From NCBI GenBank assembly GCA_963548155.1, contig CAUUTP010000001.1, positions 21,992 through 85,991 on the forward strand: a stretch of 64,000 nucleotides of DNA. Direction: 5' to 3'. Position numbers and translations under genes: made by a program. Numbering within the stretch: the first letter of the stretch is position 1; each line of letters begins with the position of its first letter. Below the pieces are notes generated by a model. That model saw nothing but the letters and a program-made list of their open reading frames with translations. It had not been told where the DNA came from and made no database searches. The stretch is from Eikenella sp963548155. Lineage in GTDB: Bacteria > Pseudomonadota > Gammaproteobacteria > Burkholderiales > Neisseriaceae. Shown piece by piece: positions 43,760 to 53,029 of this stretch.

Positions 43760-45175
43760 TTATTTATCCAAAAGGTTACCTGAAAAAGCCGCTTTTAAGA
43801 CGGCCTGTTTAAGCAGTTCAGCTTGTTTGAGTTGTTTGGCAAGTTCGTCGGCGAGTTGGTCGCAGGCGGTGAGTTTGCTTTCTAAAATGGCAACGATTTG
43901 GGTTTGTTCTGCTAGGGAGCAATATGGAATCTCAAAATTTCTCAAACTAGATAATGCAACTGTTTTTTGAGCTGTTCCAGTTGATAATTGTTCAGCTTGC
44001 TTAAAGACTTGTGGACTCTGCAAAATATAAAATAACCATCTTTGAGCAGATATTTGTTCTAATGGTGAGATTAGACCAATATGCCGCTGAAAACAGAATT
44101 TTTTATCAAAATCCACCATTACCGGAATACCAAAACTACCTGTAACAGTATATAAAATATCACCTTTTTTTGGTTTTCTTAACTCGGATATTTGATTGTA
44201 ATAATCCTCGCTAACAAAAAAAGTATCAAAAAAATTAATGCTGAAATCTTTTTTATCAATGTTAGAAATAGTGATAAACGGAATGCCATTAGATGATTTT
44301 GGTGGTGCTTGATGATCCCCATCAGTAATATATTTCACAATTTTGTCTAATTTCACTACTCCCCACCCACTCGGCAAATCTGCAAAATTTTCTTCAAACT
44401 TAACCGCTTGTGTCGGCGCTTTGGGTTTGCTCGGTTTTTTCCCTTCTTTTCCATTTTGTTCCCATTGGCTGACGGCTGTTTGCCAGTCGGCAAGCTGTTG
44501 GGCGTGGTGTTGTTCGCGGGCCGTCTGAATTTGGGCGAGCAGTTCGTTTTCAGACGGCAAGGTGTCTGCATGCTTGCTACGCCATTCTTTGGTGAGTTCA
44601 CCGTTAAAGGCGTTTTTGAGCAGGGATTGGCGGTATTGTTGGATTTGCTGCGCTGCGGTTTTCAGACGACCTATGCCTTCGTCGATTTCGTCAAACAGGC
44701 TTTCGATTTTATTGACGATGGCTTGTTGGGTTTCTTGATTTGGTGGAATGGGAAAAGCATAATTCCACAATAAATCGGGATCAACGTGTGGTGTACCAGA
44801 ACCTTTAGCGCGAGTATTAATTTCTTTATATTTTGACAGCAAGAAATAATAAGCATAAAGATTGTTTATATTTGGTAATGAAATGCGAACAAGTGTACTG
44901 CCTAATGCTCCTTTAATGCCTTTACCTACCAATCCAGAGCGTGAACCATCCCAGACCATTAAGAAGTCATCTTCATCACACAGAACACATTTCACTCCAT
45001 CGGTATAGCTTTTAATAACACCTTTTTCAAAAGCTTCAATATCCACATAGGGATAGCAATATGTATCTGTTTTTTCGCTAGATTGGTTTTTTGGTTTTTT
45101 ACCCTTTTCACTAATAGTAATATCACCCAATCGTTCTATTTTCCACCCTTTCGGCAATTGCTGTTCTTTGGTCAT
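43760..45175 (-). CDS. hsdS: Type I restriction-modification system specificity subunit
   Basis: A 471-residue protein with two target-recognition domains. TRD1 covers about residues 5-150 (LPKGWKIERLGDITIS), then conserved helices (about 155-225, NKIESLFDEIDEGIGRLKTAA), TRD2 about 245-400 (LPSGWGVVKLDKIV), then distal helices (ESKLTACDQLADELAKQLKQAEL). The ATG at 45175 is 2 bp after the hsdR stop; an alternative at 45190 overlaps it. The DNA target cannot be predicted. Three Neisseria-type DUS sit in the middle conserved region. It is the most AT-rich of the three genes. Confidence 0.9.
   Translation of the reverse strand: MTKEQQLPKGWKIERLGDITISEKGKKPKNQSSEKTDTYCYPYVDIEAFEKGVIKSYTDGVKCVLCDEDDFLMVWDGSRSGLVGKGIKGALGSTLVRISLPNINNLYAYYFLLSKYKEINTRAKGSGTPHVDPDLLWNYAFPIPPNQETQQAIVNKIESLFDEIDEGIGRLKTAAQQIQQYRQSLLKNAFNGELTKEWRSKHADTLPSENELLAQIQTAREQHHAQQLADWQTAVSQWEQNGKEGKKPSKPKAPTQAVKFEENFADLPSGWGVVKLDKIVKYITDGDHQAPPKSSNGIPFITISNIDKKDFSINFFDTFFVSEDYYNQISELRKPKKGDILYTVTGSFGIPVMVDFDKKFCFQRHIGLISPLEQISAQRWLFYILQSPQVFKQAEQLSTGTAQKTVALSSLRNFEIPYCSLAEQTQIVAILESKLTACDQLADELAKQLKQAELLKQAVLKAAFSGNLLDK
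44518..44672. repeat. Three Neisseria-type DUS in the central helices of hsdS
   Basis: GGGCCGTCTGAA (44518-44529), TTCAGACGGCAA (44549-44560) and TTCAGACGACCT (44661-44672). The first two are inverted and 19 bp apart. The third is the complement of AGGTCGTCTGAA, which I recall as the N. mucosa dialect. They fall in codons about 168-219, between the two TRDs, and none is the local dialect. Confidence 0.8.
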
Positions 45176-45177
45176 TA

Positions 45178-48021
45178 TTATGCTGTCCATTGTTGGTTAA
45201 TCTCGTTTAATAGGGTGTTAAAGTCTTGGTCATTGGCGGCAACTTCGCTCAATACATCATAAGCCTGCCCTAAGCCGCCGTGTTGGTTGAACGGGGTAAG
45301 TTCAAAGTCGTTCTCTTCAATGGCAAAGGAAGTGATGATGTGGTCGCGAATCATGGTCAGCCATTGCATTTGTTCTTCAGTCAGCGGTTTATCGGCGCGG
45401 GCGTTGTGTTCAAAAGTCCATGTTTGGAAGTTTTTACGCACGGTTTTGGTAAACGGGGTGATTTTGTCATCAATGCCAATCACGCGGCGAACAAGGCTGA
45501 CTAAGGCGGTGAGTTCGCTTTCTACCTGTTCGCTGACGTTATCCAAACGCGCGTATGCCTGCCAGATATGACTGAATGCCAATTTCGGTTTGGCTTTTTT
45601 GATGGCGGCTGCCAGCGCTTTAATCATCGCAAGGCTTAAGGCTTGGCGTTGATAAGGCTGATTATAGAAAATCTGCAAGGCGGTAATTTCGTCTTTGTTG
45701 CTGCGTATCCATTCGGCAAAATCTTGGGTCAGGGTTTCATCATTTTCCGCCCAGCCTGCATGGATGACTTCATCAATCTCGGCGTCAATTTTCTGCTCGT
45801 TTTGTTTGCGGATGTCGTCCAGCGTGGTGATGAGTTCCATGGAAAGCGGACGTGTGGCGGCTTTGACGCGCTGTTTTTGTATCTGTAAAACGGTTTTTTC
45901 AGACGGCGTTTCATCAATGGAAATGCCTTCTTGCTCGCAAGCTGCCCAATGGATTTCGTCGGCATTAATGGCATGAAACAGGTCTTTGACCAATTGCGGT
46001 AATGGGACGCCGCCTGTGATGGCAGTGATTTGCTTCTGTTGTTCGTCATCAAGCTGTTTGTTTAAACGGGCAAGGCGTGCCGCCAGTGAGCTGATGCTGT
46101 CGCTATCATATGCACCGCCGAAAACGACGGCTTTTCCTAAATCGGAGAAGCTGACCGAACGCTTGGTGTCTAATTGTTGGCTTGCCGTTTTGAGCGATTT
46201 TGTAACACCGATGGCATCGACAATCACATAATGGGTTTTGGCTGATGATGCGGAAGGGCTGACTTTTTGCAAGCCTTCTTTATCAAGCGTGCGTGTACCG
46301 CGTCCTTTCATTTGCTCAAAATAGTTGCGGCTTTTGACATCGCGCATAAACAGCAGGCATTCGAGCGGGCGGACATCGGTTCCCGTAGCAATCATATCGA
46401 CGGTAACGGCAATGCGCGGGTTGTAGCTATTGCGGAAATTCGCCAAGACGGTTTTGGGTTCTTCGCCTTGTTCGATGATTTCGCCGTTTTCACCCACAAT
46501 ATCGTCTTTGGCTTTGTAAGTGATTTTTTTGCAAAATTCGTTGCCTTGCCCGAACTCTTCCCGCACCATTTTGATGATGTCGTCGGCGTGGCTGTCGTTT
46601 TTGGCAAAAATCAGGGTTTTGGGCACTTCTTGACGATTTGGGAACATTACGGGCAAATGGTCGCGGAAAGTACGGATAATAGTGCGGATTTGGCTTGGAT
46701 TGACAACATCCCTGTCGAGTTGTTTGGCAGTATAGGCCTCATCGCTATCTTGTTGCTGCCAGCGTTTACGGCGTGTGGTGCGTTCGCGATGTTCGATCAA
46801 TTCTTCGGCTTTGAATTTGCCGCCATCCAGGCTGATTTTGGTATTGATCAGATAGACTTCATTGCCTACGTTTACTCCATCGGCAACGGCTTGCTCGTGG
46901 CTGTATTCGCTGACGACATTTTGATTGAAAAAGCCAAAAGTGCGGTTGTCCGGTGTGGCGGTTAAGCCGATCAGATAGGCATCAAAATAATCCAACACTT
47001 GTCGCCAAAGGTTGTAAATGGAGCGATGGCATTCGTCGATAAAGATAAAATCAAAAAATTCAGGTGGCAGATCCGGTTGATAGGCAACGGGCAATGGTTC
47101 TTTTAAGCGGTTTTCCCATTCTTCTAATTCCATGCTGTCGTCCGGTATCGCCAGTTCTTCCCCTTTTAATAGGGAATACATGCGCTGAATGGTACAAATG
47201 CAAACTTCTACGCCGTTGGGAATATGCGGCGATTTAATGACCTGAGTGTTGTAGAGTTCAGTAAATTTTCGGTTGTCATCAGGTGGAGTGAAAACCAACA
47301 TTTCCTGCTCGGCCTGTTCGCCCAAGTTGACGGTATCGACTAAAAATAAAATGCGGCGTTTGCCTGTATATTTGAGCAAACGATACATAATGCTAATGGC
47401 GGTATAAGTTTTACCTGCGCCTGTGGCCATTTGAATCAAGGCGCGCGGCAAATCTTTTGCCAAAGAATCTTGCATATTTTCGATGGCGGTTAATTGGCAA
47501 TCGCGCAACCCTAACGCCGCTGCAGACAGATGGTTAGGATTGAGTGCCGGCATGGCTTTAAGTTTGGCGCGCAGGGTGTTTTTGCCTTCGCTTGCCCATT
47601 TTTGCAATGTCTCGGGACGATGAAAATGGAAGACTTCACGGGCACGCGGCGCGGGATCGTTGCGGTTGGTAAAACGAGTAATGACACCCGTGCTTTCATA
47701 TAAAAAAGCAATATCCGCTTGCGGGATATGTTTGAGTTCGCTATCAGCATAACGCGCGCTTTGCTCTTCAACCGTATTGAGCTTATGGCCAAAGTTTTCT
47801 TCTTTAGCTTCAATAATGGCAACCGGCTCTCTATCGACAAATAACAGATAATCTACCGGACCGCTGTCGGTTGGATATTCACGCACTGCCACGCCCAAAC
47901 TACTATTGGGATTAAAGTGCTTCACCGACTGTATCGTCCAGCCTGCCTGCTCCAATTTTTGGTCAATGATGTCGCGGGCTTGCTGTTCGGGATGCTGGTT
48001 GTAGTTTACCTGCTTGGTCAT
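45178..48021 (-). CDS. hsdR: Type I restriction-modification system restriction subunit
   Basis: A 947-residue DNA translocase-nuclease. The N-terminal nuclease domain has VDYLLFVDREPVAIIEAKEE (about 57-76; PD-ExK type). The helicase has MATGAGKTYTAI (Walker A) and FIDECHRS, then GRGTRTLDK in motif VI. First gene of R-S-M. A DUS-like ACGCCGTCTGAA complement at 45898-45909 is of Neisseria type. Start is ATG 48021 with TAGGA 7 nt before it. The gene is intact, so the system may be active. Confidence 0.93.
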   Translation of the reverse strand: MTKQVNYNQHPEQQARDIIDQKLEQAGWTIQSVKHFNPNSSLGVAVREYPTDSGPVDYLLFVDREPVAIIEAKEENFGHKLNTVEEQSARYADSELKHIPQADIAFLYESTGVITRFTNRNDPAPRAREVFHFHRPETLQKWASEGKNTLRAKLKAMPALNPNHLSAAALGLRDCQLTAIENMQDSLAKDLPRALIQMATGAGKTYTAISIMYRLLKYTGKRRILFLVDTVNLGEQAEQEMLVFTPPDDNRKFTELYNTQVIKSPHIPNGVEVCICTIQRMYSLLKGEELAIPDDSMELEEWENRLKEPLPVAYQPDLPPEFFDFIFIDECHRSIYNLWRQVLDYFDAYLIGLTATPDNRTFGFFNQNVVSEYSHEQAVADGVNVGNEVYLINTKISLDGGKFKAEELIEHRERTTRRKRWQQQDSDEAYTAKQLDRDVVNPSQIRTIIRTFRDHLPVMFPNRQEVPKTLIFAKNDSHADDIIKMVREEFGQGNEFCKKITYKAKDDIVGENGEIIEQGEEPKTVLANFRNSYNPRIAVTVDMIATGTDVRPLECLLFMRDVKSRNYFEQMKGRGTRTLDKEGLQKVSPSASSAKTHYVIVDAIGVTKSLKTASQQLDTKRSVSFSDLGKAVVFGGAYDSDSISSLAARLARLNKQLDDEQQKQITAITGGVPLPQLVKDLFHAINADEIHWAACEQEGISIDETPSEKTVLQIQKQRVKAATRPLSMELITTLDDIRKQNEQKIDAEIDEVIHAGWAENDETLTQDFAEWIRSNKDEITALQIFYNQPYQRQALSLAMIKALAAAIKKAKPKLAFSHIWQAYARLDNVSEQVESELTALVSLVRRVIGIDDKITPFTKTVRKNFQTWTFEHNARADKPLTEEQMQWLTMIRDHIITSFAIEENDFELTPFNQHGGLGQAYDVLSEVAANDQDFNTLLNEINQQWTA

Positions 48022-48027
48022 GATATT

Positions 48028-48083
48028 TCCTAGATAACGCGTTGAATTAGGGGCTATCCTAGATAACCAGGACAGCCCCTAAC
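48028..48083 (-). promoter_or_regulatory. Direct repeats and hairpin between hsdR and ssb
   Basis: TCCTAGATAAC occurs at 48028-48038 and 48057-48067, a period of 29 bp. The copy nearer hsdR contains its Shine-Dalgarno. TTAGGGGCT and AGCCCCTAA (about 48047-48083) form the arms of a hairpin enclosing the second copy. The hairpin may be the ssb terminator. The repeats could be an operator or an insertion remnant. Confidence 0.45.
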
Positions 48084-48152
48084 GCTCTAATTTATATTAT
48101 TTTTCATAAATTCTGAAATCGAAAAGCTTACAAAATGTAATTTATGTATAGC

Positions 48153-48665
48153 TCAGAAGGGAATATCGTCATCGATATCGTCAATCGGTGCTGGGGCGGG
48201 CGCGGCGGCTTGGCGGCGGGGCGGAGCGGGCGGCTCGGCGGCGTAGGCCGATTCATTGTAGCCTTGGGCAGGCTGCTGGCGCGGGCTGCTGGGTGCGGCT
48301 GCATATTGGTCGCCGCCTTCGTAGGGGCTGCTGCCGCTGTTGCGGCCGTCGAGCATTTTCATTTCGCTGGCCACGATGTCGTATGCAGTGCGCTCGATGC
48401 CGTCTTTGCCGGTGTATTTGCGGCTTTGGATGCGGCCTTCGATATACACTTTGCTGCCTTTTTTCAGATATTGGCCGGCAATTTCCGCCAAGCGGCCAAA
48501 CATACTGATGTTGTGCCATTCGGTGCGCTCCTGGCGCTGGCCGTTGCGGTCTTTCCAGTTTTCGCTGGTGGCAATCGAAAAATTGGCCACGGCATCGCCG
48601 CTGGGCAGGTAGCGCACTTCGGGATCGCGCCCCAAGTTGCCGATAAGTATCACTTTATTCAACAT
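48153..48665 (-). CDS. ssb: Single-stranded DNA-binding protein
   Basis: A 170-residue OB-fold protein. The N-terminal MLNKVILIGNLGRDPEVRYL and ENWKDRNGQRQERTEWH are typical. The tail is Pro/Ala/Gln-rich and ends DDDIPF, the partner-binding peptide. The start overlaps the end of the MFS gene by 11 bp, so the two are translationally coupled. It acts in replication, repair and probably in natural transformation. Confidence 0.96.
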   Translation of the reverse strand: MLNKVILIGNLGRDPEVRYLPSGDAVANFSIATSENWKDRNGQRQERTEWHNISMFGRLAEIAGQYLKKGSKVYIEGRIQSRKYTGKDGIERTAYDIVASEMKMLDGRNSGSSPYEGGDQYAAAPSSPRQQPAQGYNESAYAAEPPAPPRRQAAAPAPAPIDDIDDDIPF

Positions 48666-50043
48666 GATTTCCTCCTAAAATAATCTGTTTGGCGGCGGCT
48701 TCGTCGAAACCCTGCTGCCGCGCCTTGATGTAAACGGTTGAACGGTCGGCGCTGAGGCTGGCCGCCTCTACGCCTTCAAACTGCTGCAATACGGCCAAGA
48801 GCCGCTCTTCGCAGCCTTGCCAGATGGGAGATATGCTCAGCGCCAAATTGCGTACGGCAGCGGGTGCGGGCGCAGCGGCGGCCATCAGCAGCCAGGCCAG
48901 CGTGAGCAGAATAGAAAAGGCAAACACGCCTATAAAGCCGAAATGTTCAAACAAACGCCCGCCAGCCGCGCCGCCCACAAACACGCCGATGGATTGCGCT
49001 GTGTTATACATGCCCATGGCGGTGCCTTTCAAGTCCGTCGGCGCTACTTTCGACACGATAGACGGCAGGCTGGCTTCCAAAATATTGAAGCCGACAAAAT
49101 ACACCACCAGCGATATGCCAATAGCCAAGAGCGAAGCCTGACCGGCATAAATACCGCATAAAGCCGCCGCAATCAGCGTGATACCGGCCACAAACACTTG
49201 CTTGAGCTTATTGCGCGTTTCACCCACCACAATCGCCGGTACCATCAATAGCAATCCCAGCAATACCGCCGGCAGATAAAGCTGCCAATGCTGCTCTTTG
49301 GGCAGCCCCAGGCCGCGCATCACAATCGGCAGGCTGGCAAAAATCGCCATCATCACCGCCTGCAAAGCGAAAATACCGAAATTAAGCTGCATCAGGCGTT
49401 TATTACGCAACACCTCGCTGATGCGCGAAGTTTGCATTTCCGTATCTTCGTGGAACTTCCCGCGCTGCGGATTGGGCGTAATCCACGCCACCACGCCTAT
49501 AGCCAGCACACACAACGCACCGGTGAGCGCAAATAGGCCGGAAACATTGATATAGCGGGTAAGCAGCGGCGAAACCACCATGCTGACGGCAAAAGTAAGG
49601 CCGATGGTAAGCCCCACCGAAGCCATGGCACGGGTGCGCACTTCTTCACGCGTTAAATCCGCCAAAAGAGCGGTAACTGCCGCACTCACTGCGCCAGCAC
49701 CCTGAATCGCCCGGCCGATGAGCAGCCAGGTAACGCTATCTGCCGCAGCGGCAATAAAGCTGCCCAAAGCAAACACCACCAGGCCGAGATAAATTACTTT
49801 TTTACGTCCCAACTTGTCGGAAAGCATACCGAGCGGCAGCTGGAACAGCGCCTGCGTTAAGCCATACACCGCAATCGCCAAACCGCCCGATCCAGGCGTG
49901 CTGCCCGGCAGCTCTTTGGCATACAGCGCCAACACGGGCAACACCAAAAACATGCCCAACATACGCAGCGCATACACGCCGGAAAGCGATGCGCTGGCAC
50001 GCCATTCTGCAGGCAACAGTGCAGTGCGGGGAGCTCGAGACAT
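48655..50043 (-). CDS. MFS transporter, YajR-like
   Basis: A 462-residue transporter with 12 predicted spans. The drug/H+ antiporter motif D(K)LGRKK is present near residue 71 (GMLSDKLGRKKVIY). The C-terminal 60 residues (AVRNLALSISPIWQ to IILGGNHVE) are soluble and resemble the YAM domain of E. coli YajR. I start at ATG 50043 (MSRAPRTALL). The substrate is unknown. The next gene is ssb; this order also occurs in Neisseria as I recall. Confidence 0.86.
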   Translation of the reverse strand: MSRAPRTALLPAEWRASASLSGVYALRMLGMFLVLPVLALYAKELPGSTPGSGGLAIAVYGLTQALFQLPLGMLSDKLGRKKVIYLGLVVFALGSFIAAAADSVTWLLIGRAIQGAGAVSAAVTALLADLTREEVRTRAMASVGLTIGLTFAVSMVVSPLLTRYINVSGLFALTGALCVLAIGVVAWITPNPQRGKFHEDTEMQTSRISEVLRNKRLMQLNFGIFALQAVMMAIFASLPIVMRGLGLPKEQHWQLYLPAVLLGLLLMVPAIVVGETRNKLKQVFVAGITLIAAALCGIYAGQASLLAIGISLVVYFVGFNILEASLPSIVSKVAPTDLKGTAMGMYNTAQSIGVFVGGAAGGRLFEHFGFIGVFAFSILLTLAWLLMAAAAPAPAAVRNLALSISPIWQGCEERLLAVLQQFEGVEAASLSADRSTVYIKARQQGFDEAAAKQIILGGNHVE

Positions 50044-50138
50044 AGTGTTTAACCGAAAGAGTTGGGGAAAAACGCCGCAGATTATACCCGAAGCCTTGCT
50101 CCGTCGGTGGGCTTTTAACGCTGGCAAGGCTGGATTAG

Positions 50139-50179
50139 TTTTCAGGTAGCCTGCTTTACACCTTGAGGCTACCTGAAAG
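50139..50179. repeat. DUS inverted pair between MFS and DUF4304 genes
   Basis: TTCAGGTAGCCT (50141-50152) faces AGGCTACCTGAA (50166-50177). It serves as a probable terminator for the DUF4304 gene. Confidence 0.7.
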
Positions 50180-50199
50180 GATCTATGTGCCATTAAAGC

Positions 50200-50925
50200 T
50201 TACGTCTGCACGCCCCATCGAGCAGCATCCTGCTCCAGCTCTGCTAAGTAATCCAGCCAAACTTGCGGGGCGGGCTGCTCGCTGCCGAATACGACGCAGC
50301 CATCTTCGTCTTCGTAATATTCGTCATCCCCCGGTTGGAAATGCTCGGCGGCTTGGCACTCTTCACGATAGCGCTGTTGCGCCCCCTCTCGCTCTGCCCA
50401 ATAAAACCGTTGCGCCTGTTCCGGCTCACCCAATTTGGCGGCCAGCCGCATGGCGTGCCGGTTAGCGATAAGCGGATAAAGCTGCTGCGGCAGGTTGTGT
50501 GCAGCAAAGTGTGGCAGCACAAATGTTTCCACTATGGTTTGCACTTCTTGCAAAACGGCAATGTTATTTGCACCATCTGCTACTTCAAACCAAATATCTT
50601 TCTGCTCCGGTTCGGGCAGCAGGAAGCCAATGCGTTCCTGTGCCAGGCAATCGTGTATGCTCGGAAAATCAGGCAGGGCCTGCCCGATTTCTTGGAACCG
50701 CGGGTCGTGTTGCAACAGCGGGTAGGCGAGGCCGATATTGAAAGTGAAGCTGATGCTGCTTTTGTTGCTCCACTGGCTTTTTTGCGTGTGAATAAGCTGA
50801 CCTATACCCTGCTCGGTACAGCGGTAGAAATGGTTACCTTTTTTCTTGAATCCGAGCGGTTTGAGTAGGATGTGTAGATTTTTGATGGCTTGGGTGAAGG
50901 CTTGCGCGGCAGTGAAATATTCCAT
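50200..50925 (-). CDS. DUF4304 domain protein
   Basis: A 241-residue cytosolic protein. The N-terminal half has LLKPLGFKKKGNHFYRCTE and ISFTFNIGLAYP, the DUF4304 pattern. The rest is less conserved, with an acidic stretch (GDDEYYEDEDG, about 200-210). DUF4304 proteins are often found near toxin or immunity genes but nothing of that kind is adjacent here. Function unknown. Confidence 0.75.
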   Translation of the reverse strand: MEYFTAAQAFTQAIKNLHILLKPLGFKKKGNHFYRCTEQGIGQLIHTQKSQWSNKSSISFTFNIGLAYPLLQHDPRFQEIGQALPDFPSIHDCLAQERIGFLLPEPEQKDIWFEVADGANNIAVLQEVQTIVETFVLPHFAAHNLPQQLYPLIANRHAMRLAAKLGEPEQAQRFYWAEREGAQQRYREECQAAEHFQPGDDEYYEDEDGCVVFGSEQPAPQVWLDYLAELEQDAARWGVQT

Positions 50926-50952
50926 ATTTTGCAGTTGATCTCAGATTATATT

Positions 50953-51048
50953 TTTTCAGGTAGCCTGCTTCGCGCTGGAGGCTACCTGAAAAATAGAAAA
51001 GGCACTTCGGCTATACCGAAAGTCGAAATATGGGCTTTCAGGTAGCCT
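50953..51048. repeat. Three DUS copies upstream of the DUF4304 gene
   Basis: TTCAGGTAGCCT (50955-50966) faces AGGCTACCTGAA (50979-50990), then TTCAGGTAGCCT at 51037-51048, which ends 2 bp before the transglycosylase stop. The stretch in between has a small hairpin (ACTTCGG / CCGAAAGT). Confidence 0.7.
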
Positions 51049-51050
51049 AA

Positions 51051-51680
51051 CTACGACCACTGCCAGCGGTTCTGCCATGCCCCAATCACCGCGTCGGGAT
51101 AGCGCCGGCTGCCGAGGCTGCCGTTGTAGCGCGCCAATGCACGCTCCATATTGCCGTTTTCCAGATTGCTGTAGTGGCGCAGGATGGTGCAGCCGTAGCG
51201 CAGGTTGGTGCGGATGTCGAACAGGTTGTGCTCCGGTTTGCCGATGTAGCGCTGCCAAAACGGCATCACCTGCATCAGCCCGCGCGCACCCACGCTGCTG
51301 ATGGCATACTGCCGAAACGCGCTCTCCACCGTAATCAGCCCCAAAATCAGCTGCGTATCCAGCCCGGCACGGGTGGTTTCGTATTGGATGTTGATGAGCA
51401 GGCGGCGGCGCTCCAGCGGGTCGGGCACAAAACGTGCCAGCCGCAGCGACATATCATTGAGCCAACGCGGCGCGTTATACGGGTTTTCAAACACCAGGCG
51501 CGGCGGGTTCACATTATTCACCGAATGACGCATCACCGAAGTCACATCGTCCGACAGCGTCTCCTCACGCTGCGCCCCGGCACGGGCGGCTTGAGGCAGG
51601 CAGGCAACGGCGGAAACGGCAGCCAGCGAAGCGAGCAGGCGCCGCCGCTCGGGCTGTTCGGGGGCAAACGGATACGGCAT
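51051..51680 (-). CDS. Lytic transglycosylase, SLT domain
   Basis: A 209-residue murein-cleaving enzyme. An N-terminal signal has RRRLLASLAAVSAVACLPQAARAGA, with twin arginines possibly for Tat export. The SLT domain covers about 85-209: LGLITVESAFRQYAISSVGARGLMQVMPF with catalytic Glu in VESAF, then NLRYGCTILRHY and RALARYNGSLG. Length is short but complete. It is a stand-alone gene. Confidence 0.88.
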   Translation of the reverse strand: MPYPFAPEQPERRRLLASLAAVSAVACLPQAARAGAQREETLSDDVTSVMRHSVNNVNPPRLVFENPYNAPRWLNDMSLRLARFVPDPLERRRLLINIQYETTRAGLDTQLILGLITVESAFRQYAISSVGARGLMQVMPFWQRYIGKPEHNLFDIRTNLRYGCTILRHYSNLENGNMERALARYNGSLGSRRYPDAVIGAWQNRWQWS

Positions 51681-51854
51681 GGCTAAAATGCACCGATTAA
51701 GATGATAACAGCCGCTATTATAATGGAGTTTTGCCTACACGGCGTAGCTTAAGCCTGCCTGTTGCAGCGAAGCAGGCTATCTTCGATACAGGCTGAACAA
51801 TGAAACGGCATTTTAGGTTCGCAGCAATCGATGCTTTCAGGTAGCCTTACCTGA

Positions 51855-51960
51855 TATCGTTGAAGCGATTACTTCTTCCCACAATACAGCCTACAGACAG
51901 CATGAATACGGCAACAAAGTGCGCCTACTGCCTCAGTAGGAATAAGGTGCTGTGGCTATA
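51855..51960. repeat. Interspersed repeat, copy B (inverted, diverged)
   Basis: In the gap 51681-52073. Its right end, GGAATAAGGTGCTGTGGCTATA, matches the complement of the left end of copy A (21654), and the left end TTGAAGCGATTACTTCTTCC matches the complement of copy A's right end. Middle parts share TTGCCGTA and TGTCTG in the complement. The remaining gap contains a DUS at 51836-51847 and no gene. Confidence 0.6.
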
Positions 51961-52073
51961 TTCTGCAATAAACCTTTAGAATTTCCGCATATGGTTGTAT
52001 GATGTGTTCCCGAATGATGCGTACGGAGCGCAATCATTAATTAATATCCAAACCAATCCAGGAGAACGAAACA

Positions 52074-52904
52074 ATGAACATGAAAAAATGGCTGGCCACC
52101 GCCCTGGCCTGCTCCGCCATCGCCCTCAGCGGCTGCGGCAATTCCGGTAGCACTCAGCAAGCTTCCCAGCCTGCCGATGCCAACGCCTCCGGCGCTTCTG
52201 CCCCCGGCGGCGAAAAAGTATTGCGCGTGGCCACCAATGCCGAATTCGCCCCCTTCGAATCTAAAAATCCCGACGGCAGCCTCAGCGGCTTCGATATCGA
52301 CCTCATCAACGCCATAGCCAAAGAAGCCGGCTACCGAGTTGAATTTAAAGACCAGTCTTGGGACAGCCTCTTCAACAGCCTGCGCAACGGCGATGCCGAC
52401 GTAGTGGTGGCCGCCGTAACCATCACTCCCGAACGCCAGCAAAGCATGCTCTTCACCGACCCCTACTTTGAAATCACCCAAGTAGTGGCCGTGCCCGAAG
52501 GCAAACAGGTGGCTTCCGTGGAAGATTTGAAAAACCTCAACCGCGTAGGCGTGGTAACCGGCAACACCGGCGATTTGGCCGCCTCCAAACTCTTGGGCGC
52601 CACCAATCCCAAAGTAACCCGCTTCGAAAGCCTGCCCCTCTTGCTGAAAGAATTGCAAAACGGCGGCGTGGACGCAGCCGTGAGCGACAGCTCCGTGGTG
52701 ATGGAATTCATCAAACACAACGGCGACAAAGGCTTCACCATGATTAAAGTGCCCGATTTCGAAGCCGAACACTACGGCATCGCCCTGCGCCAAGACGACA
52801 CCGAACTGCGCGACACCCTCAATAAAGCCTTGGCCGCCGTTAAAGCCAGCGGCGAATACGACCGCATCCACCAACAATACTTCGGCACCGCCGCCGCCAA
52901 ATAG
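52074..52904 (+). CDS. Amino-acid ABC transporter substrate-binding lipoprotein
   Basis: A 276-residue periplasmic binding protein of SBP_bac_3 type. The signal peptide ends in the lipobox ALSGC (Cys22) and is followed by a Ser/Ala/Gln-rich linker. The core starts at residue 47 (LRVATNAEFAPFESKNPDG) and includes GFDIDLINAIAKEAG and VVAAVTITPERQQSMLFTDPYF. Probably binds a polar amino acid; the permease and ATPase genes are not adjacent. AGGAGAAC lies before the ATG. A terminator follows. Confidence 0.9.
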   Translation: MNMKKWLATALACSAIALSGCGNSGSTQQASQPADANASGASAPGGEKVLRVATNAEFAPFESKNPDGSLSGFDIDLINAIAKEAGYRVEFKDQSWDSLFNSLRNGDADVVVAAVTITPERQQSMLFTDPYFEITQVVAVPEGKQVASVEDLKNLNRVGVVTGNTGDLAASKLLGATNPKVTRFESLPLLLKELQNGGVDAAVSDSSVVMEFIKHNGDKGFTMIKVPDFEAEHYGIALRQDDTELRDTLNKALAAVKASGEYDRIHQQYFGTAAAK

Positions 52905-52927
52905 GCCGGCTCTGCCAATCTCGCACC

Positions 52928-52962
52928 AAACTGTCTGCAAACGATTGCAGGCAGTTTTTTAT
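52928..52962 (+). terminator. Rho-independent terminator of the binding-protein gene
   Basis: AAACTGTCTGCAA pairs with TTGCAGGCAGTTT (one G-T wobble) around ACGA, ending in TTTTTT. Confidence 0.9.
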
Positions 52963-53029
52963 GAAGGAAAAGGCTACCTGAAAGCTCGTTATTCCTTTTC
53001 AGCTAGCCTTTAGCCAATCAACTTACCCA

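Noticed and set aside
52041..52940. 299-codon frame opposite the amino-acid binding protein gene
   Set aside because: Phe/Gly/Val-rich shadow of the plus-strand gene, which has a signal peptide, a domain match and a terminator.
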